From Streptomyces sp. DvalAA-43 (GTDB lineage Bacteria; Actinomycetota; Actinomycetes; Streptomycetales; Streptomycetaceae): a stretch of DNA of 64,000 nt. How positions within the stretch are numbered: the first letter of the stretch is position 1; each line of letters opens with the position of its first letter. The translations under genes and the position numbers were made by a program. The stretch spans positions 1 through 64,000 of the forward strand of contig NZ_FMBW01000039.1 in NCBI RefSeq assembly GCF_900091725.1. The letters are read 5' to 3'. Below, in pieces: positions 1-8,711 of this stretch. Below the pieces are notes generated by a model. It saw only the letters and a program-made list of their open reading frames with translations, was not told the DNA's origin and did not search any database.

Positions 1-213
1 CATCATCGGGCTGAAACGCTCGGCGATCGGCACCCTGGCCGACCGCACCACCAGGTTCACCATGCTGATCCACCTGGGACCGCGGCAAGGAACTGTCCGC
101 ACACGCGGCGTTCAAGGTCGAAACCGGCATTCCCGTCTACTTCGCCGGCCCCCACAGCCCCTGGCAGCGCGGCACCAACGAGAACACGAACGGGCTGTTG
201 CGCCAGTGCTTCC
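1..213 (+). pseudogene. IS30-family transposase remnant (deleted, frameshifted)
   Basis: Conceptual translation gives two pieces of an IS30-type DDE transposase in different frames. Frame 2 (to about base 74) reads a segment ending [10 protein letters not shown]. Frame 3 (from base 75) reads [18 protein letters not shown] and then [19 protein letters not shown], the strongly conserved region around the catalytic glutamate of IS30 transposases. In the family several dozen residues separate these blocks, so an internal deletion with frame change lies at about base 75. Similarity stops at about base 213 after LLRQCFP, so the C-terminal tail is also lost. The 5' part lies outside the window. This is a non-functional relic. 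The family call rests on motif recognition only. Confidence 0.8.
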
Positions 214-628
214 CGACTTGTATTGGGGCTAACTGTGTCGTGATCGGGTTGGCCGCCCGTAACGTGCCGCAGGACGCCGGGCAGGCTGACTCGAGTACTT
301 CCTGCCGCCCTCGCGGGCTGGCTCTCTTTGAGTGTGTCGCCCTGCCCGGCGCCCGTTCGCGGCTTGACTCAACAGAGGCATGACCATCGGCTACCCCACG
401 TTTCTCGAAGTCGGGATGTCAGCTGCGGATTCCACTGACCCGACGTCCGAGGAAGGGGACTGCCGATGCTGATCGGCATCGTTCCCCGTCATGGCAGGGA
501 CGGCGAGGTCCGTCGGTGTTCGAACGGGTAATCCGTTGCGGAATGGGGTGGTGGACTGGTCCGAGATCTTTTCTCACCCGATCAGGTCCGAGACCAATCC
601 GCCAGGCAGGCAGAACCGGATTCCCCGC
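214..628. other. intergenic, no gene recognised
   Basis: This stretch joins the transposase relic to the oxidoreductase gene. Short open frames are present, but none has a convincing ribosome binding site or recognisable protein sequence. An in-frame ATG at 491 would extend the following gene by 46 residues of unlikely composition. Confidence 0.5.
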
Positions 629-2254
629 GTGAGGGACGAAAAGAAGGATCAGCGAGCAAGGCCGGGTCTGCCGCGTCTGGCGCTGGGTGCGCTGAGCGGG
701 GCGCTGGCCGGCTTCGCCGCACTCGCGGTGGCCGAACTGGTGGCGGCGGCGGTGCGCCCGCAGGCCAGTCCGGTCATCGCGGTGGGAGGCGCGTCCATCG
801 ACGCGACGCCCGCTCCGGTCAAGGACTGGGCGATCCGCCACTTCGGTACCGACGACAAGCTCATACTGCAGCTCGGCATCCTGGCCGTGCTGGCGGTTCT
901 GGCCCTGGTGCTGGGTGCGTCGGCGGTGCGGTTCCGGCGGGTCGGAGCCGCCGGGATCCCTCTCTTCGGGGTCATCGGGGCGGTGGCCGCCGTCAGCCGA
1001 CCCGACTCCAGCAGCTTCACCGACGCTCTCCCCTCCGTCGTGGGGGCCGTTGCAGGAGCTCTGCTTCTCTACGTCCTGGTGGGCCGCCTCACCGCGCCTG
1101 CCCGACCGGAGGCCGCCGGGTCCCGCACCGTGAGCGGGGAAGCGGCAGATCCTGTGTCCGCGAGGTGGGACCGGAGGGGATTCGTTCTCGCCGCCGCGTC
1201 TGCCGCAGCGGCCTCCACCGCGGTCGGCGCGGTCGGGCGGTCGCTGAATGGCGCGAGCAGCCGGGGTGTGGTCGCCTCGCGCGCCGAGGTCGTTCTCCCC
1301 CTCCCCGGCTCACCGGCCCGACCGGTGCCCAGGAGAGCCGGGCCGCGTGTCGCCGGGATCAGCCCCTTCGTCACCCCGAACAAGGATTTCTACCGTGTGG
1401 ACACCGCCCTGGTGGTACCCAGGGTCGACGCGACTGGCTGGCGCCTACGGATTCATGGCAAGGGCGTCCACCACCCGGCCACTTACTCCTTCGACGACCT
1501 GCTGCGCCGGGAGTTGATCGAGCGGGACATCACTTTGACGTGCGTCTCGAACGAGGTCGGCGGCCCGTATGTGGGCAACGCCCGCTGGATCGGCGTGCGG
1601 CTGGCCGATCTGCTCACCGAGTGCGGGGTGAAGGCTCCGTCCCGCGGTGGCCGGGCGGATCAGTTGGTGTCCCGGTCCGTGGATGGTATGACGATCGGTA
1701 GCCCGGTCGAGGACATCATGGACGGCCGGGACGCGATGCTCGCGCTCGGCATGAACGGCGAGCCGCTTCCCTTCGAACACGGCTTCCCCGTCCGCATGGT
1801 CGTGCCTGGCCTGTACGGCTTCGTCTCGGCCTGCAAGTGGATCGAGGACATCGAGCTCACCACCTTCGATTCCTACGACCCGTACTGGGTCAAGCGCGGC
1901 TGGGCCCGCAGGGCTCCGGTCAAGACCGAGTCCCGTATCGACACCCCCAAGCCGTTCGCCCGGCCCAAGGCCGGCACGGTGATGATCGCCGGGGTCGCCT
2001 GGGCCCAGCACCGGGGCATCGACAAGGTCGAGGTCCGTATCGACGACGGCGCCTGGCAGGAGGCCCGGCTGGCCGCCGAGGACACCCGGGACACCTGGCG
2101 TCAGTGGTCCTTCCCCTGGCAGGCGACCAAGGGCGGTCACACCCTCACGGTGCGCGCCACCGACCGTACCGGTGCCGTGCAGACCGACGAACGCACCCGC
2201 ACGATCCCCGACGGCGCCAGCGGATGGCACTCGGTCGTCGTGACCGTCGACTGA
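629..2254 (+). CDS. membrane-anchored molybdopterin-dependent oxidoreductase (sulfite oxidase family)
   Basis: A 541-residue protein from GTG 629; an ATG at 491 is possible but adds an atypical extension. The N-terminal part has about four hydrophobic segments (roughly residues 13-40, 75-100, 110-125, 130-155), then a further hydrophobic stretch after DRRGFVL at about 185-205. The catalytic part follows. LTCVSNEVGG contains Cys305, the expected molybdenum ligand of the sulfite oxidase/YedY fold, and PVRMVVPGLYGF and KWIEDIEL are typical of the family. The C-terminal 110 residues form the Mo-cofactor oxidoreductase dimerisation domain. The active site is therefore probably outside the membrane. 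The natural substrate is unknown. Related proteins sit beside sigK-type loci with fasciclin lipoproteins, as here, so control by the downstream SigK is an inference. Confidence 0.85.
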   Translation: MRDEKKDQRARPGLPRLALGALSGALAGFAALAVAELVAAAVRPQASPVIAVGGASIDATPAPVKDWAIRHFGTDDKLILQLGILAVLAVLALVLGASAVRFRRVGAAGIPLFGVIGAVAAVSRPDSSSFTDALPSVVGAVAGALLLYVLVGRLTAPARPEAAGSRTVSGEAADPVSARWDRRGFVLAAASAAAASTAVGAVGRSLNGASSRGVVASRAEVVLPLPGSPARPVPRRAGPRVAGISPFVTPNKDFYRVDTALVVPRVDATGWRLRIHGKGVHHPATYSFDDLLRRELIERDITLTCVSNEVGGPYVGNARWIGVRLADLLTECGVKAPSRGGRADQLVSRSVDGMTIGSPVEDIMDGRDAMLALGMNGEPLPFEHGFPVRMVVPGLYGFVSACKWIEDIELTTFDSYDPYWVKRGWARRAPVKTESRIDTPKPFARPKAGTVMIAGVAWAQHRGIDKVEVRIDDGAWQEARLAAEDTRDTWRQWSFPWQATKGGHTLTVRATDRTGAVQTDERTRTIPDGASGWHSVVVTVD

Positions 2255-2351
2255 CCGACTCCCTTCCGGCAAAGGCCTCGTGCCCTGTCCGAACCACCTT
2301 TCCGCAACACCCCCGAACGCAGCAGAGTGCTGCACCGTTCAACAGGAGAAC

Positions 2352-3014
2352 ATGATGAGCACCCGTATCCGCCGTACCGCAGGTCTTCTCGCCGCCGCCG
2401 TGCTGCCTCTGGCCCTGACCGCTTGCTCCAACGGCAGCGGTGACTCGGGCAAGTCCGACGCCTCCGGCAAGGCGTCGGCCCCGGCCACCGGGAGCAGTGA
2501 CGACATGGGCGGCTCGGACAACAGCGCGAGCAGCATGGACCAGCCGTTCGGCGCCGCCTGCTCGGCCGTGCCGAAGAACGGTGCCGGCTCCTTCGACGGC
2601 ATGGCCAAGGACCCGGTCGCCACCGCCGCCTCCAACAACCCTGCGCTGTCCACCCTCGTGGCGGCGGTGAAGAAGGCCGGTCTGGTCGACACCCTCAACA
2701 ACGCCCGGAACATCACCGTTTTCGCGCCGACCAACGACGCCTTCGGCAAGATCCCCGAGGCCACCCTGAACAAGGTCCTCAACGACAAGGCCCAGCTGAC
2801 GAAGATCCTCACCTACCACGTCGTCGGCCAGAAGCTGACCCCGAAGGACCTGGAGCAGGGCTCCTTCGACACGCTGGAGAAGTCGAAGGTGATGACCTCC
2901 GGTTCGGCCGAGTCCTACACGGTCAACGACTCCGCCAAGGTCGTCTGCGGCAACGTCAGGACCGCCAACGCCAACGTCTACATCGTCGACACCGTGCTCA
3001 TGCCCAAGAGCTGA
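2352..3014 (+). CDS. fasciclin-domain lipoprotein (MPT70/MPT83-like)
   Basis: A 220-residue secreted lipoprotein. It starts at ATG 2352, or ATG 2355 immediately after, preceded by ACAGGAGAAC. The signal peptide ends in the lipobox LTAC. A Ser/Gly/Asp-rich linker follows, then one fasciclin (FAS1) domain over about residues 80-219, with the conserved blocks NITVFAPTNDAF, YHVVGQKL and NVYIVDTVLMP. FAS1 domains mediate adhesion or envelope interactions. In Mycobacterium tuberculosis the homologous MPT70 and MPT83 are the main targets of SigK. Here the gene lies 98 bp behind the molybdopterin oxidoreductase and upstream of the lipid operon of the same island. A hairpin follows the stop codon. The molecular partner is unknown. 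Confidence 0.88.
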   Translation: MMSTRIRRTAGLLAAAVLPLALTACSNGSGDSGKSDASGKASAPATGSSDDMGGSDNSASSMDQPFGAACSAVPKNGAGSFDGMAKDPVATAASNNPALSTLVAAVKKAGLVDTLNNARNITVFAPTNDAFGKIPEATLNKVLNDKAQLTKILTYHVVGQKLTPKDLEQGSFDTLEKSKVMTSGSAESYTVNDSAKVVCGNVRTANANVYIVDTVLMPKS

Positions 3015-3045
3015 CACCTGCGGGGCCTGGGGGGCACGCCCCTGT

Positions 3046-3071
3046 CCGGTCGCTTCGACAGGAGCGACCGG
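3046..3071 (+). terminator. hairpin after the fasciclin gene
   Basis: CCGGTCGCT (3046-3054) and AGCGACCGG (3063-3071) form a perfect 9-bp stem with an 8-nt loop, 31 bp past the fasciclin stop codon. There is no T-run, as is usual for high-GC terminators. It separates the fasciclin unit from the lipid operon starting at 3224. Confidence 0.55.
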
Positions 3072-3223
3072 GCGGCGCGCGTGTCCTTCGCGCCCGTGCA
3101 TCCGCCAAGGGCCCGACCGGCAGGGCCCGGCGGGTGCCCACCTCAGGGCCGGGCGGGAAGGTGTCGCCGCCTGCCGACCGGCCCTGAGGAGTTCTTCATC
3201 CGGCCGGGGAGGGAATCAACACC

Positions 3224-4534
3224 ATGCAACGACCATCCCGCGCGACGTCGGGCGAACCGGCAGCGGGCACCACGAGTCCACGCCGTACGGCCGTCATCGG
3301 CAGCGGAGTGGCGGGACTGACCGCCGCACACATCCTGGCCCGCGCCCACCACGTCACCCTCTACGAGGCCGACGACCGGCTCGGCGGCCACGCCCACACC
3401 CACGACCTGACCGCCCCCGACGGGCGCACGCACCGCGTCGACTCCGGCTTCATCGTGCACAACCGCCGCACCTACCCGAACCTGCTGCGCCTCTTCTCCG
3501 AACTCGGTGTCGCCACGCAGGAGTCGGAGATGAGCATGTCCGTGCGGTGCGAGGGCTGTGGTCTTGAGTACGCCGGCGCTCGGGGGCTGCGCGGACTGTT
3601 CGCCCAGCCGCGCAACACCGTGCGCCTGCCTTACCTGCGCATGCTGGCCGAGGTGTCGCGCTTCCACAGGACCGCCCGCCGCCTGCTGCACCGGTCCGGA
3701 TCCGACGACATGCGCACGCTTGGTGAGTTCCTGGACGAGGAGGGCTTCTCGCCGTACTTCCGAGCCCATTTCATGACGCCGGTGGTGTCCGCCGTGTGGT
3801 CCTGTGACGCGGCTACGGCACTGCGGTTTCCGGCTGCCTATCTATTCCGGTTCCTCGCCCACCACGGCATGCTCTCGGTGAGCGGATCACCGGTGTGGCG
3901 GACCGTCACGGGCGGGTCGGGAACGTACGTCGACCGGATCGCGGCCGGACTGCACGAGGTACGCGTCGGCACACCCGTACGGTCCGTGCTCCGGCACACG
4001 GACAGCGTGGACGTGACCACCGACGACGGGACCACCTCCTACGACCACATCGTCCTCGCCACCCACCCCGATCAGGCGCTACGGCTGCTCGCCGACGCCA
4101 CCCCGGACGAGAAGGAGGTACTCGGCGCCTTCCGCCACTCCCGCAACGACACGCTCCTGCACACCGACACCACCCTGCTTCCGCGGACGAGCGGAGCCCG
4201 CGCCTCCTGGAACTACCTGATGCCCGGCTGCCGGGCGGGCGCCGACCGGGTGCGGGTGAGCTACGACATGAACCGGCTGCAACGCCTGGACGCCACGCAG
4301 ACCCATGTCGTCACCCTCGGCGGCCAGGACCGCGTCGACCCCGCCCGGGTGCTGGCCCGCATGACCTACGAGCACCCGGTGTACACACCCGAGTCGGTCG
4401 CCGCACAGCGCCGGCTGCCGGAGCTGACGACGGCCGTCAACGCCTTCGCGGGTGCCTACCACGGCTGGGGGTTCCACGAGGACGGCTGCCGTTCGGGCGT
4501 CGAGGCCGCCGCCGCCCTGGGGGTGAGTTGGTGA
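3224..4534 (+). CDS. FAD/NAD(P)-binding oxidoreductase of the sigK-type lipid locus
   Basis: A 436-residue flavoprotein of the amine-oxidase/phytoene-desaturase-like fold. The dinucleotide-binding motif GSGVAG lies at residues 26-31 and is followed by an acidic residue at the end of strand beta-2 (LYEADDRLGGH). The start is ATG 3224 behind GGGGAGGGA. It is the first gene of a five-gene operon in which every junction is a 4-bp overlap. The homologue of this neighbourhood in M. tuberculosis is Rv0449c, next to a DUF1365 gene, a CFA-like methyltransferase, a DUF1295 gene and sigK/rskA. By context it probably oxidises an acyl chain or its cyclopropane or methyl derivative, but no activity can be read from the sequence. 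Confidence 0.85.
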   Translation: MQRPSRATSGEPAAGTTSPRRTAVIGSGVAGLTAAHILARAHHVTLYEADDRLGGHAHTHDLTAPDGRTHRVDSGFIVHNRRTYPNLLRLFSELGVATQESEMSMSVRCEGCGLEYAGARGLRGLFAQPRNTVRLPYLRMLAEVSRFHRTARRLLHRSGSDDMRTLGEFLDEEGFSPYFRAHFMTPVVSAVWSCDAATALRFPAAYLFRFLAHHGMLSVSGSPVWRTVTGGSGTYVDRIAAGLHEVRVGTPVRSVLRHTDSVDVTTDDGTTSYDHIVLATHPDQALRLLADATPDEKEVLGAFRHSRNDTLLHTDTTLLPRTSGARASWNYLMPGCRAGADRVRVSYDMNRLQRLDATQTHVVTLGGQDRVDPARVLARMTYEHPVYTPESVAAQRRLPELTTAVNAFAGAYHGWGFHEDGCRSGVEAAAALGVSW

Positions 4535-5262
4535 CCGCTCACTCCGCCCTCTACCCGTGCGCGATCACCCACGTACGCCGGGCACCACAGCGCTACGCGT
4601 TGCGGCACCGCACCTATCTGTGGCTGGTCGACATCGATCACCCGCCCGTGCTGCCGCGTCCGCTGAGGCCGCTCGCCCGCTTCCGCGCCAGCGACCACTT
4701 CACCGGGCGGGCCCCGTCGATCAGGGCCGCCCTCGACGGTTTCCTGAGCGAGCACGGCATCGACCTGCGGGGCGGCCGGGTGCTGATGCTCGCGCACGCC
4801 CGGATCCTCGGGCATGTCTTCAACCCGCTCACCCTGTACTGGTGTCACGGCCCCGACGGCGCCCCGCGCTGTGTGGTGGCCGAGGTCCACAACACCTACG
4901 GCGAGCGCCACGCCTATCTGCTGCACACCGACGCGGCCGGCACCGCCGCGGTCGCCAAGGACTTCTACGTGTCGCCCTTCCACCCGGTCGACGGCCACTA
5001 CGAGATGCGGCTCCCGCCGCCCGATGAGCGCCTGCGTCTGTCCGTCCGCCTCCAGCGGCCCGGCAGCCCGCCCTTCACGGCCGCGGTCCACGGCACGCGC
5101 CGCGAAGCGACGGTCCCTGCCCTGCTGTGCCTGGCCCTGCGCCGTCCCTGGTCGACCCTGACGGTGTCGGCCGCCATCCGTTTCCACGGTATCCGCCTGT
5201 TTCTGCGGGGCCTGCCGGTGCAGCCCCGCCCAGGCCGCCGCACCCCGGAGAGTGCGTCATGA
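4531..5262 (+). CDS. DUF1365 family protein
   Basis: A 243-residue protein starting at GTG 4531, which overlaps the upstream TGA by 4 bp. The start of the domain (YPCAITHVRRAPQRYALRHR) and the central FNPLTLYWC and VAEVHNTYGERH blocks are characteristic of DUF1365. No signal peptide is present and a single hydrophobic stretch near the C terminus is possible. The family has no firmly assigned reaction. It almost always accompanies the FAD oxidoreductase and CFA-type methyltransferases, as here, which points to a step in modification of membrane acyl chains. The Rv0448c homologue occupies the same place in mycobacteria. Confidence 0.88.
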   Translation: MTAHSALYPCAITHVRRAPQRYALRHRTYLWLVDIDHPPVLPRPLRPLARFRASDHFTGRAPSIRAALDGFLSEHGIDLRGGRVLMLAHARILGHVFNPLTLYWCHGPDGAPRCVVAEVHNTYGERHAYLLHTDAAGTAAVAKDFYVSPFHPVDGHYEMRLPPPDERLRLSVRLQRPGSPPFTAAVHGTRREATVPALLCLALRRPWSTLTVSAAIRFHGIRLFLRGLPVQPRPGRRTPESAS

Positions 5263-6545
5263 CCACAGTCGGACCTCGTCCCGCCGCCCGCCGCCGCGCC
5301 GACGACCGTCGAACCGCCCCCGTCGACGCCGAGCACTGGCCCGATGTGGCCGCCGTGCCGAGGGCGTCCTGGCCGGTGCGAACCGTCACCACGTCCGTGG
5401 TGGAACGCGCCCTGCGGCGCCTGCCCCTGCGCGTACGGTTCGCCGACCGCGCCGCCCTCGGTCTGGGCGGACCGCTGATGGAGGTACGCGACCCGAAGGC
5501 GTTCTACGCCCGCATCGGCACCCGCGGCCTCATCGGTTTCGGTGAGTCGTACATGGCGCGGGAGTGGGACGCTCCGGATCTGGTCGGTGCGCTCACCGTG
5601 CTCGCCGCGCACGCCGCCGACCTGGTTCCGCCCCGGCTGCAGCGGCTGCGGAGCCTGTGGGCACGGCGTCAGCCTCATGCGCAGCGCAACACTCCGAACG
5701 GGTCGCGTACCAACATCAGCCGTCACTACGACCTCTCCAATGACCTGTTCGCAGTGTTTCTGGACGAGACGCTCAGCTACTCCTCGGCCATGTTCCGCGG
5801 TTTCCCCGCCGATTGGCCCCTGCTGGCGGCCGCCCAGCAGCGCAAAGTGGACCGTCTGCTGGACCTGGCCGAGGTACGCGAGGGCACACGGCTGCTGGAG
5901 ATCGGCACGGGCTGGGGCGAACTGGCGCTGCGGGCCGCCGCCCGCGGCGCGCACGTCACCTCGCTCACCCTGTCGAAGGAGCAGCGTGAGCTGGCGCTGG
6001 AACGCGTGCGGCGGGCCGGGTACGCCGACCGCGTCTCGATCGAGCTGTGCGACTACCGCGAGGCCCGCGGCACCTACGACGCGGTCGTCAGCGTGGAGAT
6101 GATCGAGGCCGTCGGTGCCGAGTTCTGGCCCGTCTACTTCCGCACCCTGGACGAGCGACTGGCACCGGGCGGCCGGGTGGCCCTTCAGGCCATCACCATG
6201 CCCCACGAGCGGATGCTGGCCGCCCGCTACACCCACACCTGGATCCAGAAGTACGTCTTCCCCGGCGGTCTGATCCCCTCGACGCAGGCCATCGAGGAGA
6301 CGGCGCACGAACACACCTCACTGACCACCGCCCGGCGCGACGGCTTCGGGGCGCACTACGCCGAGACGCTACGCCTGTGGCGCGAAAGGTTCACCGAGCG
6401 CACCGACGACATCGCCGCTCTCGGTTTCGACGAGACGTTCCGCCGCCTGTGGACCTTCTACCTGGCCTACTCCGAGGCCGGATTCCGCTCCGGGTACCTC
6501 GATGTCCAGCAGTACCTGCTCACCAAGGAGGCCCCACCGCGATGA
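5259..6545 (+). CDS. cyclopropane-fatty-acid synthase family methyltransferase (first copy)
   Basis: A 428-residue SAM-dependent methyltransferase from ATG 5259 (ATGA overlap with the DUF1365 stop); an upstream in-frame ATG at 5127 lies inside the previous gene and is rejected. HYDLSND at about residue 156 and the SAM-binding loop LLEIGTGWGE at about 211-220 are hallmarks of CFA synthases, which transfer a methylene or methyl group to the double bond of a phospholipid acyl chain. The N-terminal 110 residues match the lipid-binding part of the family. It differs considerably from the next gene (for example EIGTGWGE against DIGCGWGS), so this is an old duplication or two distinct subfamilies, suggesting two different methyl transfers in one pathway. 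Confidence 0.88.
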   Translation: MTTVGPRPAARRRADDRRTAPVDAEHWPDVAAVPRASWPVRTVTTSVVERALRRLPLRVRFADRAALGLGGPLMEVRDPKAFYARIGTRGLIGFGESYMAREWDAPDLVGALTVLAAHAADLVPPRLQRLRSLWARRQPHAQRNTPNGSRTNISRHYDLSNDLFAVFLDETLSYSSAMFRGFPADWPLLAAAQQRKVDRLLDLAEVREGTRLLEIGTGWGELALRAAARGAHVTSLTLSKEQRELALERVRRAGYADRVSIELCDYREARGTYDAVVSVEMIEAVGAEFWPVYFRTLDERLAPGGRVALQAITMPHERMLAARYTHTWIQKYVFPGGLIPSTQAIEETAHEHTSLTTARRDGFGAHYAETLRLWRERFTERTDDIAALGFDETFRRLWTFYLAYSEAGFRSGYLDVQQYLLTKEAPPR

Positions 6546-7858
6546 CCACTGCCCGCACCCCAGGCCGTGCCGGTGCCGCGCAGCGGCTCGCCGCCCTCGC
6601 CGAGAACGCGCTCGGCGGCCCGCTGCCCGTACGGCTGCGCACCTGGGACAGCAGCGAGACCGGCCCGGCCGGCGCCCCCGTGGTCGTCGTTCGCTCCCGG
6701 CGCGCACTGCGCCGCCTGCTGTGGCAACCCGGCGAACTCGGCCTGGCCCAGGCATACGTCACCGGCGAGCTGGACGTGGAAGGAGATCTGGCGCAAGGAC
6801 TCCGCACGATGCGGGCCGCTGTGCGCGACCGGGGCCCACACGCTCCGAGGCTCTCGGCGGCCGACTGGACACGTGCGATTGCTGAGGCGGTGCGGCTCGG
6901 TGCCGTCGGCCCGCGCCTGCCCGCCCCCGCCACTCAGGCGCGCCTGCGGGGCGGCCTGCACAGCAAGACCCGTGACCGAGCGGCCATCAGCCACCACTAC
7001 GACCTGTCCAACGACTTCTACCGCCTTCTCCTCAACGACACCATGGCCTACTCCTGCGGCTACTGGACCGACGAGGACCCCGGACTCACCCCCGCCGGCG
7101 CCCAGCGCGCCAAGCTGGAGCTCATCTGCCGCAAGCTCGGCATCGTCCCCGGCGCCCGCCTGCTCGACATCGGCTGCGGCTGGGGGTCACTCACCCTGTA
7201 CGCGGCCGAGGAGCACAAGGCGCAGGTCACCGCCGTCACCCTGGCCGGGGAACAAGCCGCGTACGTACGCGAACAGGTCCGTGAACGACGGCTGGAGCAC
7301 CGGGTCGATGTGGTGTGCCAGGACTACCGGGACATCACCGGCTCCGCCTACGACGCGGTGGCCACCGTCGAGATGGGCGAGCACGTCGGGGACCACGAGT
7401 ACCCCGCCTTCACCGCTACCCTGCACCGGCTGGTCCGCCCACAGGGACGCGTACTGGTCCAGCAGATGTCCCGCGGCGCCAACGCACCGGGCGGCGGCGC
7501 GTTCATCGAGGCGTACATTGCCCCGGACATGCACATGCGGCCGATGGGCGAGACCGTCGGCCTGCTGGAGGCGGCCGGCCTGGAAGTCCGGTCGGTGGAG
7601 TCGATGCGCGAGCACTACGTGCGCACCATCGACGCCTGGCACCGCACGCTGGAGGAACGGTGGGCGGAGTTCGTCCTGCTCGTCGGCGAGGAGACGGCCC
7701 GCGTGTGGCGCCTGTACCTGGTCGGTGGGGCCCTGGCCTTCGAGGAGCGGCGCATGGGCGTGGACCAGTTCCTCGCCGTACGCCCGAAGGACAGCGGTGA
7801 CAGCGGCCTGACGGGAGCGGAGGCGGCTGACTGGTACCGGCACCTGGAGGAGCGGTGA
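6542..7858 (+). CDS. cyclopropane-fatty-acid synthase family methyltransferase (second copy, UfaA1-like)
   Basis: A 438-residue protein from ATG 6542, overlapping the upstream stop by 4 bp. HYDLSNDFY lies at about residues 152-160, the SAM-binding motif LLDIGCGWGS at about 207-216, and YSCGYWTDED is typical of active CFA enzymes. The C-terminal ALAFEERRMGVDQFLAVRP is also a family signature. It most resembles the ufaA1 gene of the mycobacterial sigK locus. Product and substrate cannot be derived from sequence; a cyclopropane, a methyl branch or an intermediate of a methylated unsaturated fatty acid are all possible. Expression is presumably from the promoter upstream of the FAD oxidoreductase gene. 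Confidence 0.88.
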   Translation: MTTARTPGRAGAAQRLAALAENALGGPLPVRLRTWDSSETGPAGAPVVVVRSRRALRRLLWQPGELGLAQAYVTGELDVEGDLAQGLRTMRAAVRDRGPHAPRLSAADWTRAIAEAVRLGAVGPRLPAPATQARLRGGLHSKTRDRAAISHHYDLSNDFYRLLLNDTMAYSCGYWTDEDPGLTPAGAQRAKLELICRKLGIVPGARLLDIGCGWGSLTLYAAEEHKAQVTAVTLAGEQAAYVREQVRERRLEHRVDVVCQDYRDITGSAYDAVATVEMGEHVGDHEYPAFTATLHRLVRPQGRVLVQQMSRGANAPGGGAFIEAYIAPDMHMRPMGETVGLLEAAGLEVRSVESMREHYVRTIDAWHRTLEERWAEFVLLVGEETARVWRLYLVGGALAFEERRMGVDQFLAVRPKDSGDSGLTGAEAADWYRHLEER

Positions 7859-8664
7859 GCCCGTTCGCCTGGAGCATGTTCGCCGCCAACCTCGGCTGGG
7901 CGGCGGCAACTGCCCTGGTGGTGATGCTCGGCTCGTTCGCGCTCGGACTGAACCTGGGTGTGCACCGTGTCGTCGATGCCACCTGGGGGGTGGCCTTCGC
8001 CGCCGTGGCCGTGGCAACCTTCGGCCTCTCGGGGGGCCAAGGTGACCCGGGCAGGCGCGCGCTGGTGGCCGGCCTCACTGTCGTCTGGGGACTGCGACTC
8101 GCCGTCCACATCGCGCGCCGGGGCAGCGGCCACGGCGAGGACCCGCGGTACGAGGCGATGCTGGCCCGAGCACGAGGGAACCGGAACCTGTACGCCCTGC
8201 GGATGGTCTATCTGTTGCAGGGTGCCCTGGTGTGGCTGGTGTCCCTGCCGGTACAGGCAGCCCAGTACACACCCCGGCCGCTGTCCGCCCTGGCCTGGGC
8301 CGGGACAGCCGTCTGGGCTGTCGGCCTGTTCTTCGAGGCCGTCGGAGACGCCCAGCTGGCCCGCTTCAAGGCGGACCCGGCCAACCGTGGCCGCATCATG
8401 GACCAGGGACTGTGGCGGCTGACCCGGCACCCCAATTACTTCGGGGACTTCTGCGTGTGGTGGGGGCTGTTCCTCGTCGCCTGCGACGGCGGATGGCAGG
8501 CGACGGCGGTGTCCGCCGCCTCACCGGTGGTGATGAGCGTGCTGCTGATCAGCGGAAGCGGGAAACGGCTGCTTGAACGGCATATGGCCGGCCGCCCCGG
8601 TTGGGACGCGTACGCGGCACGCACCAGCGCCTTCTTCCCCCGGCCACCGCACCGGCACCCATGA
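7855..8664 (+). CDS. DUF1295 family membrane protein (steroid 5-alpha-reductase-like fold)
   Basis: A 269-residue integral membrane protein starting at GTG 7855 (GTGA overlap with the preceding stop). About six to seven hydrophobic segments are visible. The C-terminal half carries LTRHPNYFGDF and RPGWDAYAARTSAFFP, the conserved end of DUF1295 and 3-oxo-5-alpha-steroid 4-dehydrogenase-like proteins. These bind NADPH and reduce conjugated double bonds, although DUF1295 itself is not assigned. It is the last gene of the lipid operon and a plausible reductase or membrane partner for the methylated acyl product. The Rv0446c homologue is in the same position next to sigK. Confidence 0.85.
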   Translation: MSPFAWSMFAANLGWAAATALVVMLGSFALGLNLGVHRVVDATWGVAFAAVAVATFGLSGGQGDPGRRALVAGLTVVWGLRLAVHIARRGSGHGEDPRYEAMLARARGNRNLYALRMVYLLQGALVWLVSLPVQAAQYTPRPLSALAWAGTAVWAVGLFFEAVGDAQLARFKADPANRGRIMDQGLWRLTRHPNYFGDFCVWWGLFLVACDGGWQATAVSAASPVVMSVLLISGSGKRLLERHMAGRPGWDAYAARTSAFFPRPPHRHP

Positions 8665-8668
8665 ACGA

Positions 8669-8702
8669 GTGGGGGAGCCCGTCGATGGGCGGTCTCCCCC
8701 AC
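8669..8702. terminator. bidirectional terminator between lipid operon and rskA
   Basis: GTGGGGGAG (8669-8677) pairs with CTCCCCCAC (8694-8702); CCC and GGG inside the loop can add a second short stem. It lies between the convergent DUF1295 and rskA genes, so it can serve both. Confidence 0.65.
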
Positions 8703-8711
8703 GCGTATGGG

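Noticed and set aside
2255..3223. SigK-type promoters (CCATCC / CCGAAT) before the fasciclin and lipid operon genes
   Set aside because: Only partial matches without proper spacing; not strong enough to report.
3895..4530. Upstream extension of the DUF1365 open frame
   Set aside because: The first 212 codons overlap the FAD oxidoreductase gene in another frame and are Arg/Pro-rich. The overlap-start GTG at 4531 fits the domain and the operon pattern.
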